From NCBI RefSeq assembly GCF_029639405.1, contig NZ_CP121274.1, forward strand, positions 1,798,001-1,862,000: a stretch of DNA of 64,000 nucleotides, read 5' to 3'. This DNA is from Microbacterium proteolyticum. GTDB taxonomy: Bacteria; Actinomycetota; Actinomycetes; Actinomycetales; Microbacteriaceae. The notes under the pieces are model-generated. The model saw nothing but the letters and a program-made list of their open reading frames with translations. It was not told the origin of the DNA and made no database searches. This document shows positions 6,830 to 15,194 of the stretch, piece by piece. How positions within the stretch are numbered: position 1 is the first letter of the stretch; each line of letters opens with the position of its first letter. A program made the position numbers and the translations under genes.

Positions 6830-6857
6830 GTGCCCCGGACCCTCCGGTCCGGGGCAC
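6830..6857 (+). terminator. Strong hairpin terminator after the FBP gene
   Basis: GTGCCCCGGAC and GTCCGGGGCAC form a perfect 11-bp stem with a six-base loop, followed by TTC. It lies six bases past the FBP stop and 42 bases before the end of the convergent GH114-like gene, so it may serve both. Confidence 0.75.
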
Positions 6858-6899
6858 TTCCCGATGAGCCGTTCTGCGGCGCGCCTGCGCTGCGTCCGG

Positions 6900-7721
6900 T
6901 CAGCGCGCGGGGCAGGTCTCGAAGGCGTACTCCGCCGCGTCGGGGGTCGACAGTCGCCGATCGCGCAGCACGGTCGCCGCGGGCGTCGCCTCGTCGGCGC
7001 ACATCTGCGTGAACGGTCGGGGCAGCTGATCGGTGTACTCGATGTCGATCACGTGGGCGCCGTAGACGTCCGTGTATGCGGCGCACTCGTCGTACGCCGC
7101 GCACTCCTCGGCCACGGCGAAGTCGAAGCCCGCGGCATCCCGGAGCCGGTCGGCGAATTCGGCGGCGTTCTTCTGGCCGGCGGCGAGACCGGCGTCATGC
7201 GCCACGGCGACCAGCGCGGCGGCGACGGCGGCGTTGTCCTCGAAGGAGAGTGCACCGTCGGTGCGCGTGAACGTATCGAGGTTGTCGAACTCCACCGCCT
7301 GGAACCCGGATGCCGCGCACCCGCGGATCCAGGGGGCGACGTGCTCGACCACACGCGCGCGCGTGCCCTCGGTCGAGGTGTCGACGAGGCGTTCGTCCGG
7401 CCAGTCGGGATCGAACACCGGCTCCCCATCGCGCTCGAGGAGCGTCCCGTCCGGCCACCCGGCACCTTCGCCGGGTTGGGTCTGGAACGCGTTGACGTAG
7501 CAGACCGAGTACAGGCCGTCCGCCGGGGCGGCGGTGCGGTCCCGGACGACGACCGTGACGCCGTCGGCCGGGGGATAGGGCGCCCCGAGCTGGTAGTCGA
7601 CCCGCACGTCGGTCGGAAAGGAGGCCGGCGAGTCGGTCGTGCGCACGGCATCGCCCGAGCCGCAGGCGGCGAGGAGGAGCGCGAGCCCCGCGACGGCGAC
7701 GAAGAGCACGGCACGCGGCAT
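6900..7721 (-). CDS. GH114-like lipoprotein (endo-alpha-1,4-polygalactosaminidase fold)
   Basis: A 273-residue secreted lipoprotein with a signal peptide ending in the lipobox LLAAC (Cys about residue 20). The mature part matches the TM1410/GH114-like TIM-barrel family: DYQLGAPYPP, YVNAFQTQPGEG, VAPWIRGCAASGFQAVEFDNLD with catalytic-site acidics, GLAAGQKN and FAVAEECAAYDEC. GH114 enzymes cut polygalactosamine, and a related domain occurs in PelA of Pel polysaccharide systems. It is divergent from a beta-helix lipoprotein gene 40 bases away that heads toward a GT2 synthase operon, so a role in trimming that polymer is plausible but unproven. A TAGGGT box six bases upstream indicates leaderless expression. 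Confidence 0.82.
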   Translation of the reverse strand: MPRAVLFVAVAGLALLLAACGSGDAVRTTDSPASFPTDVRVDYQLGAPYPPADGVTVVVRDRTAAPADGLYSVCYVNAFQTQPGEGAGWPDGTLLERDGEPVFDPDWPDERLVDTSTEGTRARVVEHVAPWIRGCAASGFQAVEFDNLDTFTRTDGALSFEDNAAVAAALVAVAHDAGLAAGQKNAAEFADRLRDAAGFDFAVAEECAAYDECAAYTDVYGAHVIDIEYTDQLPRPFTQMCADEATPAATVLRDRRLSTPDAAEYAFETCPAR

Positions 7722-7727
7722 GCGTCC

Positions 7728-7733
7728 ACCCTA
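7728..7733 (-). promoter_or_regulatory. -10 box for leaderless GH114-like transcript
   Basis: TAGGGT on the minus strand, six bases from the ATG at 7721. Confidence 0.5.
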
Positions 7734-7748
7734 CGGTTCGCCGCCTGG

Positions 7749-7754
7749 GATACT
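7749..7754 (+). promoter_or_regulatory. -10 box for beta-helix lipoprotein gene
   Basis: GATACT, seven bases before the ATG at 7762. This suggests a leaderless or nearly leaderless transcript. It lies back to back with the divergent GH114-like promoter. Confidence 0.45.
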
Positions 7755-7761
7755 CGACGCG

Positions 7762-8742
7762 ATGAACCGCAGCCGGACCGCCCTGATCGCCGTCGCCGTG
7801 TGCGCCGTGATGCTCTCGGGGTGTGCTCCCGCGGTGCCGGTCGCGCCCTCGGCGCCGTGCGTCCCGGGAGCCGTCGCGGTGGGCGAGGGAGCGGACGCCC
7901 TGCAGGCCGCCCTGGACGCGGCCGCACCGGGAGCCGTGCTGCAACTGGCGCCGTCGGTCTACCACGGACGGTTCCGCGCCACGGCGGTCGCGACGGCCGA
8001 CGCCCCGATCGTGCTGTGCGGCACGACGGGCACGGTCCTCGACGGTGGCGACGTCGCCGGCGGGTACGCGTTGCAGTTGGAGGGCGCCGCGTACTGGGAC
8101 GTCCGCGACCTCGCGGTGCGGGGCGGGCAGAAGGGCGTCGTGCTCGACGCGACGACCCACTCGTCGCTCAGCGGTCTGACGATCTCGGATGTGGGCCAGG
8201 AGGGATTGCACCTGCGCAGCGGGAGTGCCGACAACAGCGTGCGTTCGGTCACGATCGAGCGCACCGGCCTGACGGATCCGGAGTTCGGCGAGGGCGTCTA
8301 CGTCGGTTCCGCGGAGTCGAACTGGTGCCGCTACACCGCGTGCGATCCCGACCGCAGCGATCGCAATTCGTTCTCGGGTCTCATCGTGCGCGACACCACC
8401 GCGGAGGCGCTCGACGTCAAGGAGGGCACGACCGGCGGGATCGTGCGCGACTCGTCGCTCTCCACGAGCGCCGGGGCCGTGGTCGACAGCGCGGTCGACC
8501 TCAAGGGCTCGGACTGGCGGATCGAGGGCAACACGATCGAGGGTCGAGCGGATGCCGTGAGCATCCACGTCATCCTGGCTCCGTGGGGGTCGGGCAACGT
8601 CGTCGCGGCGAACGTCCTGCGTCCGGGTGCCGGGGGTGTGGGGGTCGCCGTCGTGGGGGCCGCGCGGGAAGCGGGCAACACGGTCGCCTGCGGGAACACG
8701 GTCGGAACGGGCGTGTCCTTGAGCGACGTCGCATGCACGTAA
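7762..8742 (+). CDS. Right-handed parallel beta-helix lipoprotein
   Basis: A 326-residue secreted lipoprotein with lipobox LSGC (Cys about residue 21). The mature part is built of repeating short strands typical of a right-handed beta-helix (NosD/pectate-lyase-like): ALDAAAPGAVLQLAPSVYHG at the N-terminal cap, then rungs such as GLTISDVGQEGLHLRSGSA, VRSVTIERTG and WRIEGNTIEGRADAVSIH. Such folds bind, cleave or epimerise acidic polysaccharides. No catalytic triad can be assigned. It precedes the GT2 synthase gene by 73 bases, with a separate -10 box between, and a larger membrane-anchored beta-helix protein follows the synthase. Confidence 0.82.
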   Translation: MNRSRTALIAVAVCAVMLSGCAPAVPVAPSAPCVPGAVAVGEGADALQAALDAAAPGAVLQLAPSVYHGRFRATAVATADAPIVLCGTTGTVLDGGDVAGGYALQLEGAAYWDVRDLAVRGGQKGVVLDATTHSSLSGLTISDVGQEGLHLRSGSADNSVRSVTIERTGLTDPEFGEGVYVGSAESNWCRYTACDPDRSDRNSFSGLIVRDTTAEALDVKEGTTGGIVRDSSLSTSAGAVVDSAVDLKGSDWRIEGNTIEGRADAVSIHVILAPWGSGNVVAANVLRPGAGGVGVAVVGAAREAGNTVACGNTVGTGVSLSDVACT

Positions 8743-8753
8743 CACGGACGCGG

Positions 8754-8759
8754 TAACCT
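8754..8759 (+). promoter_or_regulatory. -10 box upstream of the GT2 operon
   Basis: TAACCT about 57 bases before the GTG start of the synthase. The leader carries an AGGGGAG ribosome site. Confidence 0.4.
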
Positions 8760-8815
8760 TCACTGTCCTCCCCGGGCCGTCATTCGGCGTATCCGCCGCA
8801 CGCAGGGGAGAAGAC

Positions 8816-10096
8816 GTGGGCCACGGGTCATTCGGTGAGCAGCTGATGTGGCTGCTGCCGTTCGGGTACCTGGGCATCGTGTCGTGGGGCTTCTGGATCG
8901 TCCGAAAGCTCCTCGCGGCGACATCGCGCCCGGTGCGCAACGACTACCGCACCACGACCACGGTCGTGGTGCCGTCCTTCCACGAGGATCCCGACGTGCT
9001 GCTGCGGTGTCTGCAGACATGGGTGCGGCAGGGGCCGTCGCGGATCATCATCGTCCTCGACGTCGCCGACGTGGAGGCCCAGCAGCGCATCGAGGCGCTG
9101 GAGATCCCGACGGTGGACGTCGTGATGTTCCGGCACCGGGGGAAGCGCTCGGCGCTGGGTGTCGGCATCCGCATGGTCGACACCGAACTGATCGTGTTCG
9201 TCGACTCCGACACCGCGTGGGAGGACGGCATGCTCGACGCCGTCCAGATGCCCTTCATCGACCCCGCCGTCGGTGCGGTCAGCACTCGGCAGAACGTCTA
9301 CCTGCCGAAGTCGAGCGTGTGGCGTCGCGTCGCGGACTGGATCATCGACCTGCGCTGCACCGACTACGCCCCGGCGATGGGCCGCTTCGGCGGGGTGATC
9401 TGCGCGTCCGGCCGCACCGCCGCCTACCGGACGTCCGTGATCCATCCGCGCGTGGAGGACCTCGAGCACGAGATGTTCTTCGGCAGGGAGTGCGTTGCGG
9501 GAGACGACGGTCGGATGACGTGGCTCGTGCTGTCGCAGGGGTTTCGTGTCGCCCACCAGGACAGCGCGCGGGCGCTGTCGATGTTCCCCGGCACTTTCCG
9601 GGCGTTCGTGAAGCAGCGGGTGCGCTGGAGCCGTAACTCCTACCGGTGCTACCTCACCGCCATTCGCCACGGGTGGGTGTTCAAGGTGCCGCTCATCTCG
9701 CAGATCACGATGATGCAGATCCTGCTGACGCCGTTCACCATGTTCGTCGCGCTGGCGTACATCGTGCTCGCGGTGCGGGCCGACAATCCGACGCTCGGCA
9801 TCATCCTCGCGATCGTCTGGATGTTCGTCGGTCGTGGCATCCGCGGAATGTCGCATCTGTGGCGTCGTCCCGAGGACATCGTGCTGCTGCCCCTGGTGAC
9901 GGTCGTCATCATCTTCGTCTCGCTGCCGATCAAGGTGTACGCGCTGTTCACGATGAACAAGCAGGGGTGGCTGACGCGGTCCGCGGACAGCCAGGGCGGC
10001 GAAGGACAGTCCGAGGCGAGCCTGGGCGGCGAGGGGCAGTCGGCGCAGAGCGTCGGGTTGATGTCCTCGCCCGACGGGGAGGGCCCCCGTGGATGA
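8816..10096 (+). CDS. Processive family 2 glycosyltransferase (polysaccharide synthase)
   Basis: A 426-residue membrane synthase of the NodC/hyaluronan-synthase/cellulose-synthase type. One N-terminal helix (about 10-30) is followed by the cytosolic GT2 domain: VVPSFHEDPD at the nucleotide site, DSD at 130-132, GDD at 229-231 and QRVRW at 267-271, the marks of a processive enzyme. Three to four membrane helices follow (about 290-380). A 45-residue Gly/Ser/Glu tail carries a repeated GGEGQS. The GTG start has a ribosome site. The next gene starts eight bases before its stop, so synthase and beta-helix protein are translationally coupled. Which sugar it polymerises cannot be read from the sequence. 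Confidence 0.9.
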   Translation: MGHGSFGEQLMWLLPFGYLGIVSWGFWIVRKLLAATSRPVRNDYRTTTTVVVPSFHEDPDVLLRCLQTWVRQGPSRIIIVLDVADVEAQQRIEALEIPTVDVVMFRHRGKRSALGVGIRMVDTELIVFVDSDTAWEDGMLDAVQMPFIDPAVGAVSTRQNVYLPKSSVWRRVADWIIDLRCTDYAPAMGRFGGVICASGRTAAYRTSVIHPRVEDLEHEMFFGRECVAGDDGRMTWLVLSQGFRVAHQDSARALSMFPGTFRAFVKQRVRWSRNSYRCYLTAIRHGWVFKVPLISQITMMQILLTPFTMFVALAYIVLAVRADNPTLGIILAIVWMFVGRGIRGMSHLWRRPEDIVLLPLVTVVIIFVSLPIKVYALFTMNKQGWLTRSADSQGGEGQSEASLGGEGQSAQSVGLMSSPDGEGPRG

Positions 10097-12218
10097 CGAC
10101 GGCGCGCTGACCGCGCTGGAACGCGGCGACACGCATCCGGCCATCCGCGGGGTGGCTCGGGTGATCATGGTCGTCGCGGTGGTCGTTCTCGTGGCCGCGG
10201 TCGTACTCGTGGGCAATTTCGTCCACACCGGGACGTTCCTGCCGTGGTTTCGTGCCGAGGCGCCGACGGGGCCGGTCGTGGCGGTGTCCCCCTCGCCCGA
10301 CACCACCGACGCCCCGGCCGCTCCGAAGAGCCCCGCCGAGCTCGTCGCCGCCGAGGACGAGCGACTGACGGCCGTGGCGGGGTTGGCGCCCGGGGACCCG
10401 GCGCTCGTCGACCAGTGGAACACCGTCGTGCTCGCCCCTCAGAACGGGCAGGCCACCCTCTATCACCTCGCCGATCTGGTGGCGCTGGGGGCCGTGCGCG
10501 CCGACGACGAGCGGACCTTCACCCTCCTGCGCCACGTCGTCATCCGCCGCGGAGTGGAACTCGACCTCCTCGGGGGCGGCACCCTGAGGATGTCGAGTTC
10601 ACCGTCGGGGACCACGAGCCTCGTCACGTGGGGCGGCTTCCTCGGCATCGTCGGTGCCGAGGACGACCCCTTCGTCATCACCTCGTGGGACGAGACCGCC
10701 GCCGCGCCCGACCTCGACGAGACGGACGGACGGGCCTACATCCGAGCGCGAGACGGCGTGCTCGCTACCAAGGACGCCGAGATCCGCGACCTCGGCTACT
10801 GGAGCGGCCGGACCGGTGGTCTCGCCGTGACGGGAACGGGCGATGACCGCGCGTCCGCGGGAATCGTCTCGACGAAGATCACCGGGCTGCATTACGGGGT
10901 GTTCTTCTCGGACACCACGCAGGCCGGCATGCAGGACACCACAATCGAGGATTCGACGCTCACCGGCGTGGAGGTGACGAACGGCGCCTCCGACACGACG
11001 ATCGAGCGGACGACGATCACGGGCTCCGGCGGCGACGGTGTCTCCGTGTCGCGCCAGTCGACGGGCACGAAGATCACCGAATCCACCGTGGACGGTTCCG
11101 CGGGCTGGGGCATCCGCATCGACGGCTCCGCGCTCGCCACCGGTCCGACCTCGGGCGGGTACGGGCTGAGCCCCGCCGACGGGTTCACGCTCACCGGTTC
11201 GCACGTGCGCGACAGCGGCGAGGGCGGAGTCCGCGTCATCTCCACCGACGCGACCGAGATCCGGGGTACCGAGGTGTCCGAGACGCGCACGGCCGTCCTC
11301 GTGGAGGGGCCGTCCGCCGGGCTCACCGTGGCCGATGCCGACCTGTCCTCGTCGGACCTCCGGGGTCTGGACGTCTCGGGGCGGATCACGGATGCCACGG
11401 TGTCCGACTCCCGGCTCGCGGGCCGCCGCATCGCGCTCGAGCTGACCGGAGCGGCCGTGATCGTCCGCGACAACGATCTGCGGGTGGCATCCGGATTCGC
11501 TGTCGAACTCTCCGAGGATGCACGCGCGGACATCACCGGGAACACCTTCCACGGCGTCGGCCAGGACGTCGTGGCGTCGTGGTCGGGATCCCGGACGATG
11601 CAGCAGGGCAACGTCCAGACCGATTGGACGTTCCAGTGGGCGTGGGTCGGGTGGATGAATGAGCATCCGATGATGTGGATGTGGGCGCTCGTCCTCCTCG
11701 TCCCGGCGATCGGCCTGCCGGTGCTCTGGCGCCGCCGTCGCGAGCATCAGAAGCTCCGGCGGCTGCTGCACGAGGCGCTGTTGCGCCACGGTGAGGAGCA
11801 GGTGGCCGCATATCGCGCCGACGAGCCGACCTCGGGAGGGGTGGCGCCGGATCAGGTGCGGCGCGAGCCCGTCCCGACCCCGCCGCCGGCGGCGCCTCGT
11901 CCCGGGACCGGATGGCGCGGGCCCGCCCCGGCACCGGCCGCCCCCGCGGCGTGGGCCGAGTCCCGCCCGACCGCGCCGTCCGCGACGCTCGGCCCGCGTC
12001 CGGCGCACCACCGACCGCGCTCGTTCGCGGACCTGCGTACCGGTCCGCTGGAGGGGCGTACCTTTGCCTCGTTGCAGCAGTTCGCCGTCGCGGCCGTCCT
12101 CGAAGGCGGCTATTCGGTGCCGACCATCGCGCGTCTGTTCCGCATCGCGCAGTGGCGACTGCAACAGTGGGTCGAGGAGGCAGCGCGTAACCCGACTGTG
12201 GGAGGAAGTCGTCGATGA
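10089..12218 (+). CDS. Membrane-anchored beta-helix protein with cytoplasmic HTH-like C-terminal domain
   Basis: A 709-residue protein with a layout I do not recognise from a named family. A helix at about residues 22-46 leads to an extracellular region. A right-handed beta-helix of many rungs runs from about 150 to 510 (for example TTIERTTITGSGGDGVSVSR, GVRVISTDATEIRGTEV). A second helix (about 528-550) is followed by a basic stretch, a Pro/Ala-rich linker and a final domain at about 644-703 (SFADLRTGPLEGRTF, then PTIARLFRIAQWRLQQWV). That last domain is also the C-terminus of the XRE protein encoded next. The gene overlaps the GT2 synthase by eight bases and the XRE gene by four. A polymer-sensing or -processing ectodomain linked to a cytoplasmic regulatory domain is the inferred role. 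Confidence 0.82.
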   Translation: MDDDGALTALERGDTHPAIRGVARVIMVVAVVVLVAAVVLVGNFVHTGTFLPWFRAEAPTGPVVAVSPSPDTTDAPAAPKSPAELVAAEDERLTAVAGLAPGDPALVDQWNTVVLAPQNGQATLYHLADLVALGAVRADDERTFTLLRHVVIRRGVELDLLGGGTLRMSSSPSGTTSLVTWGGFLGIVGAEDDPFVITSWDETAAAPDLDETDGRAYIRARDGVLATKDAEIRDLGYWSGRTGGLAVTGTGDDRASAGIVSTKITGLHYGVFFSDTTQAGMQDTTIEDSTLTGVEVTNGASDTTIERTTITGSGGDGVSVSRQSTGTKITESTVDGSAGWGIRIDGSALATGPTSGGYGLSPADGFTLTGSHVRDSGEGGVRVISTDATEIRGTEVSETRTAVLVEGPSAGLTVADADLSSSDLRGLDVSGRITDATVSDSRLAGRRIALELTGAAVIVRDNDLRVASGFAVELSEDARADITGNTFHGVGQDVVASWSGSRTMQQGNVQTDWTFQWAWVGWMNEHPMMWMWALVLLVPAIGLPVLWRRRREHQKLRRLLHEALLRHGEEQVAAYRADEPTSGGVAPDQVRREPVPTPPPAAPRPGTGWRGPAPAPAAPAAWAESRPTAPSATLGPRPAHHRPRSFADLRTGPLEGRTFASLQQFAVAAVLEGGYSVPTIARLFRIAQWRLQQWVEEAARNPTVGGSRR

Positions 12219-13048
12219 CCGAGGAGCACGAGGAGGATCGCCTGAACGCCGTCCTGCACACGCTCGGTGAGCGGGTGCGGGCCATGCGCCTGGCGCGCGG
12301 CATGTCCGTCGCGGCGTTGTCGTTCGAGGCCGCGCTGTCGGAGCAGCGCATCAGATCGATCGAGGCGGGCCGCACCGCGGTGCCGCTGGCGGTGCTCGTG
12401 GCGCTCGCCGACGTCTTCGAAGTCGGTGTGTCGGATCTGTTCGGCGACGGTGTCTCCCGCACCCCGGTGTCGGACGCGATCGACGCACCCAGTTCGAGCC
12501 CGCACGTGGTGCCGAGCCCCGTGATCTGGGGTGGGGAGCTTCCGCCCGCGCCGTGGATGACGTCCGGAACGGAGGAGCCGGCGCCGGCACCTCCGCCCCC
12601 GGCCGAACGATTCCCCGCGGCGGGGTTCTCGCCGCACATCGCCCCCGGGACTGCGGCGCTGCCGCCGGCTCCGTGGCAGACCTCCCCGCCCCCCGCGGCG
12701 CACCATGTCGGCCCGCCACCGACGCCCGCGGAGTACGGAGCACCCGTCCCGCCTCCGCACGTGCCGTCGGTCGCCCCGCGCGTGCACCAGCGCGCCGCCG
12801 AGAGGGGGATGCAGGGCGCGTCGGCATACGTGTTCGTCGCGCCCGGTGCGGGAGCCGCCACCGCGCCCCGCACCTTCGCCGACCTGCGCGTGGGTCCGCT
12901 GGCCGGGCGGACCTTCCGCTCGTTGCAGGAGTTCGCCGTGGCATCCGTGATCGAGGGCCATCACGCGATCACCGACGTCGCCCGCGTGTTCCGCGTGCCC
13001 CCGTGGCGTCTCGAGCAGTGGGTGCGCGAGACCGGCCACGCGGTCTGA
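12215..13048 (+). CDS. XRE-family regulator sharing its C-terminal domain with the beta-helix protein
   Basis: A 277-residue cytoplasmic protein. An N-terminal XRE/Cro helix-turn-helix covers about residues 10-68 (ERVRAMRLARGMSVAALS, then LSEQRIRSIEAGRTAVPLA). A 140-residue Pro-rich, low-complexity linker follows. The C-terminal domain at about 219-277 (TFADLRVGPLAGRTFRSL, then DVARVFRVPPWRLEQWV) is roughly 60 percent identical by eye to the end of the beta-helix protein at 10089-12218. The ATG overlaps the upstream stop by four bases. The shared domain could let the two proteins pair or bind the same partner or DNA. It is last in the GT2 operon and may regulate it. Confidence 0.88.
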   Translation: MTEEHEEDRLNAVLHTLGERVRAMRLARGMSVAALSFEAALSEQRIRSIEAGRTAVPLAVLVALADVFEVGVSDLFGDGVSRTPVSDAIDAPSSSPHVVPSPVIWGGELPPAPWMTSGTEEPAPAPPPPAERFPAAGFSPHIAPGTAALPPAPWQTSPPPAAHHVGPPPTPAEYGAPVPPPHVPSVAPRVHQRAAERGMQGASAYVFVAPGAGAATAPRTFADLRVGPLAGRTFRSLQEFAVASVIEGHHAITDVARVFRVPPWRLEQWVRETGHAV

Positions 13049-13082
13049 GCCCATAGGCCCGACCGCGCGACCGGGCGGCAAC

Positions 13083-14048
13083 TCAGAGCGCGCGGAGCTT
13101 CTCCAGCAACGGGGCGGCCACCTCGTCGACGAAACGCTGCTGGTGCTCGTCGCCGACCTGCACGATGGCGATGTCGGTGAAACCGGCGTCGATGAAGGGA
13201 CGCACGCTCTCGGCGAGCTCGTCGAGGTCCGGGCCGCAGGCGATGGAGTCCGCGACGTCCTCGGGGCGCACGAACTGCGACGCTCCCGCGAACCCCGCGG
13301 GAGTGGGCAGGTCGGAGTTCACGGCCCAACCGCCGGCGAACCACCGGAACTGGTCGTGGGCGCGAGCGATCGCGGCATCCTTGTTCGGGTCCCAGCTGAT
13401 CGGGATCTGACCGATCTTGCGTGAGGCGCCGTCGTGGTGCTCGTCCCACCCGCGGATGAGGTCGGCTTCGGGCTCGGTGGTGATGAGGTGGTCGCCGAGC
13501 GGCGCGAACCGCTCGATCGAATGCTCGCCGGACACGGCGACGCCGATCGGCACGCCTCCGTCGGGGGCATCCCACACGCGGGCCGAGTCGACGCGGAAGT
13601 ACTCCCCGTCGTAGGTCACGAGGTCGCCGGTGTGCAACGCGCGGATGATCTCGATCGCCTCGACGAGCATGTCCTGGCGCGCGTGGACGGCCGGCCAGCC
13701 CTCGCCGACCACGTGCTCGTTGAGGTTCTCGCCCGATCCGAGACCAAGGGTGAAGCGCCCGTCCGACAGCAGTTGCAGGGTGGCTGCCTTCTGCGCCACG
13801 ACGGCCGGGTGGTACCGGATGGTCGGGCACGTGACGTAGGTCATCAGCTCGACGTCGGTCGTGGCGTGCGCGACGGCCCCCAGGACGGTCCACGCGTAGG
13901 GCGCATGACCCTGCGACGTCAACCAGGGGGAGTAGTGGTCGCTGGAGACGAGGAAGTCGTACCCCGCGCGCTCGGCGCCGACGGCGTAGTCCACGAGCTC
14001 GCGGGGTCCGCTCTGCTCGGTCATGAGGGTGTATCCGAAACGAGTCAT
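13083..14048 (-). CDS. LLM-class F420-dependent oxidoreductase
   Basis: A 321-residue TIM-barrel enzyme of the luciferase-like monooxygenase class, F420-dependent subgroup (G6PDH-like). Features are FGYTLMTEQSGPRELVDYA at the N-terminus, FLVSSDHYSPWL, the cofactor-site region TYVTCPTIRYHPAVVAQKAA and RFTLGLGSGENLNEHV. Family members oxidise or reduce varied substrates with F420; the substrate here is unknown. The start MTRFGY is set by a TACCGT box six bases upstream; an earlier in-frame ATG gives no family sequence. It converges with the XRE gene. Confidence 0.9.
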   Translation of the reverse strand: MTRFGYTLMTEQSGPRELVDYAVGAERAGYDFLVSSDHYSPWLTSQGHAPYAWTVLGAVAHATTDVELMTYVTCPTIRYHPAVVAQKAATLQLLSDGRFTLGLGSGENLNEHVVGEGWPAVHARQDMLVEAIEIIRALHTGDLVTYDGEYFRVDSARVWDAPDGGVPIGVAVSGEHSIERFAPLGDHLITTEPEADLIRGWDEHHDGASRKIGQIPISWDPNKDAAIARAHDQFRWFAGGWAVNSDLPTPAGFAGASQFVRPEDVADSIACGPDLDELAESVRPFIDAGFTDIAIVQVGDEHQQRFVDEVAAPLLEKLRAL

Positions 14049-14054
14049 GCGGTC

Positions 14055-14060
14055 ACGGTA
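14055..14060 (-). promoter_or_regulatory. -10 box for leaderless LLM oxidoreductase transcript
   Basis: TACCGT on the minus strand, six bases before the ATG at 14048. Confidence 0.55.
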
Positions 14061-14114
14061 GGTCGGCCGCGGGCCGCTGCCCGCGGGGTTGCGCTCCGGG
14101 GGCGGATACGGCAA

Positions 14115-14142
14115 CGGGCCCGCGGCATGCGCCGCGGGCCCG
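14115..14142 (-). terminator. Terminator of the terC gene
   Basis: A perfect 12-bp stem (CGGGCCCGCGGC / GCCGCGGGCCCG) with a four-base loop, 16 bases past the TerC stop. There is no long T-tract. Confidence 0.7.
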
Positions 14143-14158
14143 CCCGGTGTCGAGAGGG

Positions 14159-15181
14159 TCAGTCCTCGGGGGCGTGGATGACCTTTTCGCCCTCGAACAG
14201 GTCGCGGCGCTTCTTCTCGTCATCCCTCCGCGTCTTGGCGAGGCTCGCGATGGTCGCCACCGCGACGGTCGCGGCGATGAACAGCAGCGACAGCCAGATC
14301 GGGATCTCGGGCACCCAGAGCAGCGGCTCACCGCCGTTGATGAACGGGAGCTCGTTGACGTGCAGCGCGTGGAAGACGAGCTTCACACCGATGAACGCCA
14401 GGATGACTGCCAGTCCCTGCGACAGGTAGACGAGGCGCTCGAGCAGGCCGCCGATGAGGAAGTACAGCTGGCGCAGACCCATCAGGGCGAACGCGTTGGC
14501 GGTGAAGACGATGTACGCCTCGTTCGTCAGACCGTAGATCGCGGGAATCGAGTCGATCGCGAAGACGAGGTCGATGAAGCCGATCGCGACGATGACGAGG
14601 AGCATCGGGGTCACGAAGCGCTTGCCGTCCTTCTGCACGGTGAGCTTGTCGCCGTTGTACTCCTCGCTGACGGGGAGGACGCGCCGCACGAACCGCATGA
14701 AACGTCCGTTGGCCGGGTCGCTCTCGCCGTGCGAGAAGGCCTGGCGGTACGCGAGGAAGAGGAGCAGCGCGCCGAAGATGTAGAAGATCCAGGAGAAGTT
14801 CTCGATCAGCGCCGCACCGACGGCGATGAAGGCGCCGCGCATGATCAGAGCGATCACGATGCCGATCATCAGCACCTTCTGCTGGTACTTCTTCGGCACC
14901 GCGAAGCCGGTCATGATGATGAGGAAGACGAAGAGGTTGTCGATCGACAGCGCCTTCTCGGTCAGATAGCCGGCGAAGTACTCGCCGCCGTACGTCCAGC
15001 CCGAGACGACGCCGATGCCGACGCCGAACAGCAGCGCCAGGCCGATGTAGAACGCCGACCACCGCGCCGACTCGCCGATGGTCGGCTCGTGAGCCTTACG
15101 GACGTGCGCGAAGAACTCGAACACGAAGAACGCGATCGTCACGGCGATCGTGATGATCCAGATGAGCGGGGTCACACCCAC
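14159..15181 (-). CDS. TerC-family integral membrane protein (Mn-linked metal exporter family)
   Basis: A 340-residue membrane protein with about eight to nine helices and the TerC hallmarks EYFAGYLTEKALSIDNLFVF and IGFIDLVFAIDSIPAIYGLT, each carrying conserved acidic residues within the membrane. TerC/Alx/MeeF proteins export Mn(II) or load metal into exported proteins; older tellurite-resistance names are historical. The GTG start at 15181 has GGAGG five bases upstream. The frame continues upstream, but that part is the riboswitch leader, not protein. Control by the yybP-ykoY-like element at 15195-15320 fits the Mn role. Confidence 0.92.
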   Translation of the reverse strand: MGVTPLIWIITIAVTIAFFVFEFFAHVRKAHEPTIGESARWSAFYIGLALLFGVGIGVVSGWTYGGEYFAGYLTEKALSIDNLFVFLIIMTGFAVPKKYQQKVLMIGIVIALIMRGAFIAVGAALIENFSWIFYIFGALLLFLAYRQAFSHGESDPANGRFMRFVRRVLPVSEEYNGDKLTVQKDGKRFVTPMLLVIVAIGFIDLVFAIDSIPAIYGLTNEAYIVFTANAFALMGLRQLYFLIGGLLERLVYLSQGLAVILAFIGVKLVFHALHVNELPFINGGEPLLWVPEIPIWLSLLFIAATVAVATIASLAKTRRDDEKKRRDLFEGEKVIHAPED

Positions 15182-15194
15182 GCGGGCCTCCAAG

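Noticed and set aside
13057-13076. Terminator between the XRE and LLM oxidoreductase genes
   Set aside because: Only a 5-bp stem with a long loop; too weak to support.
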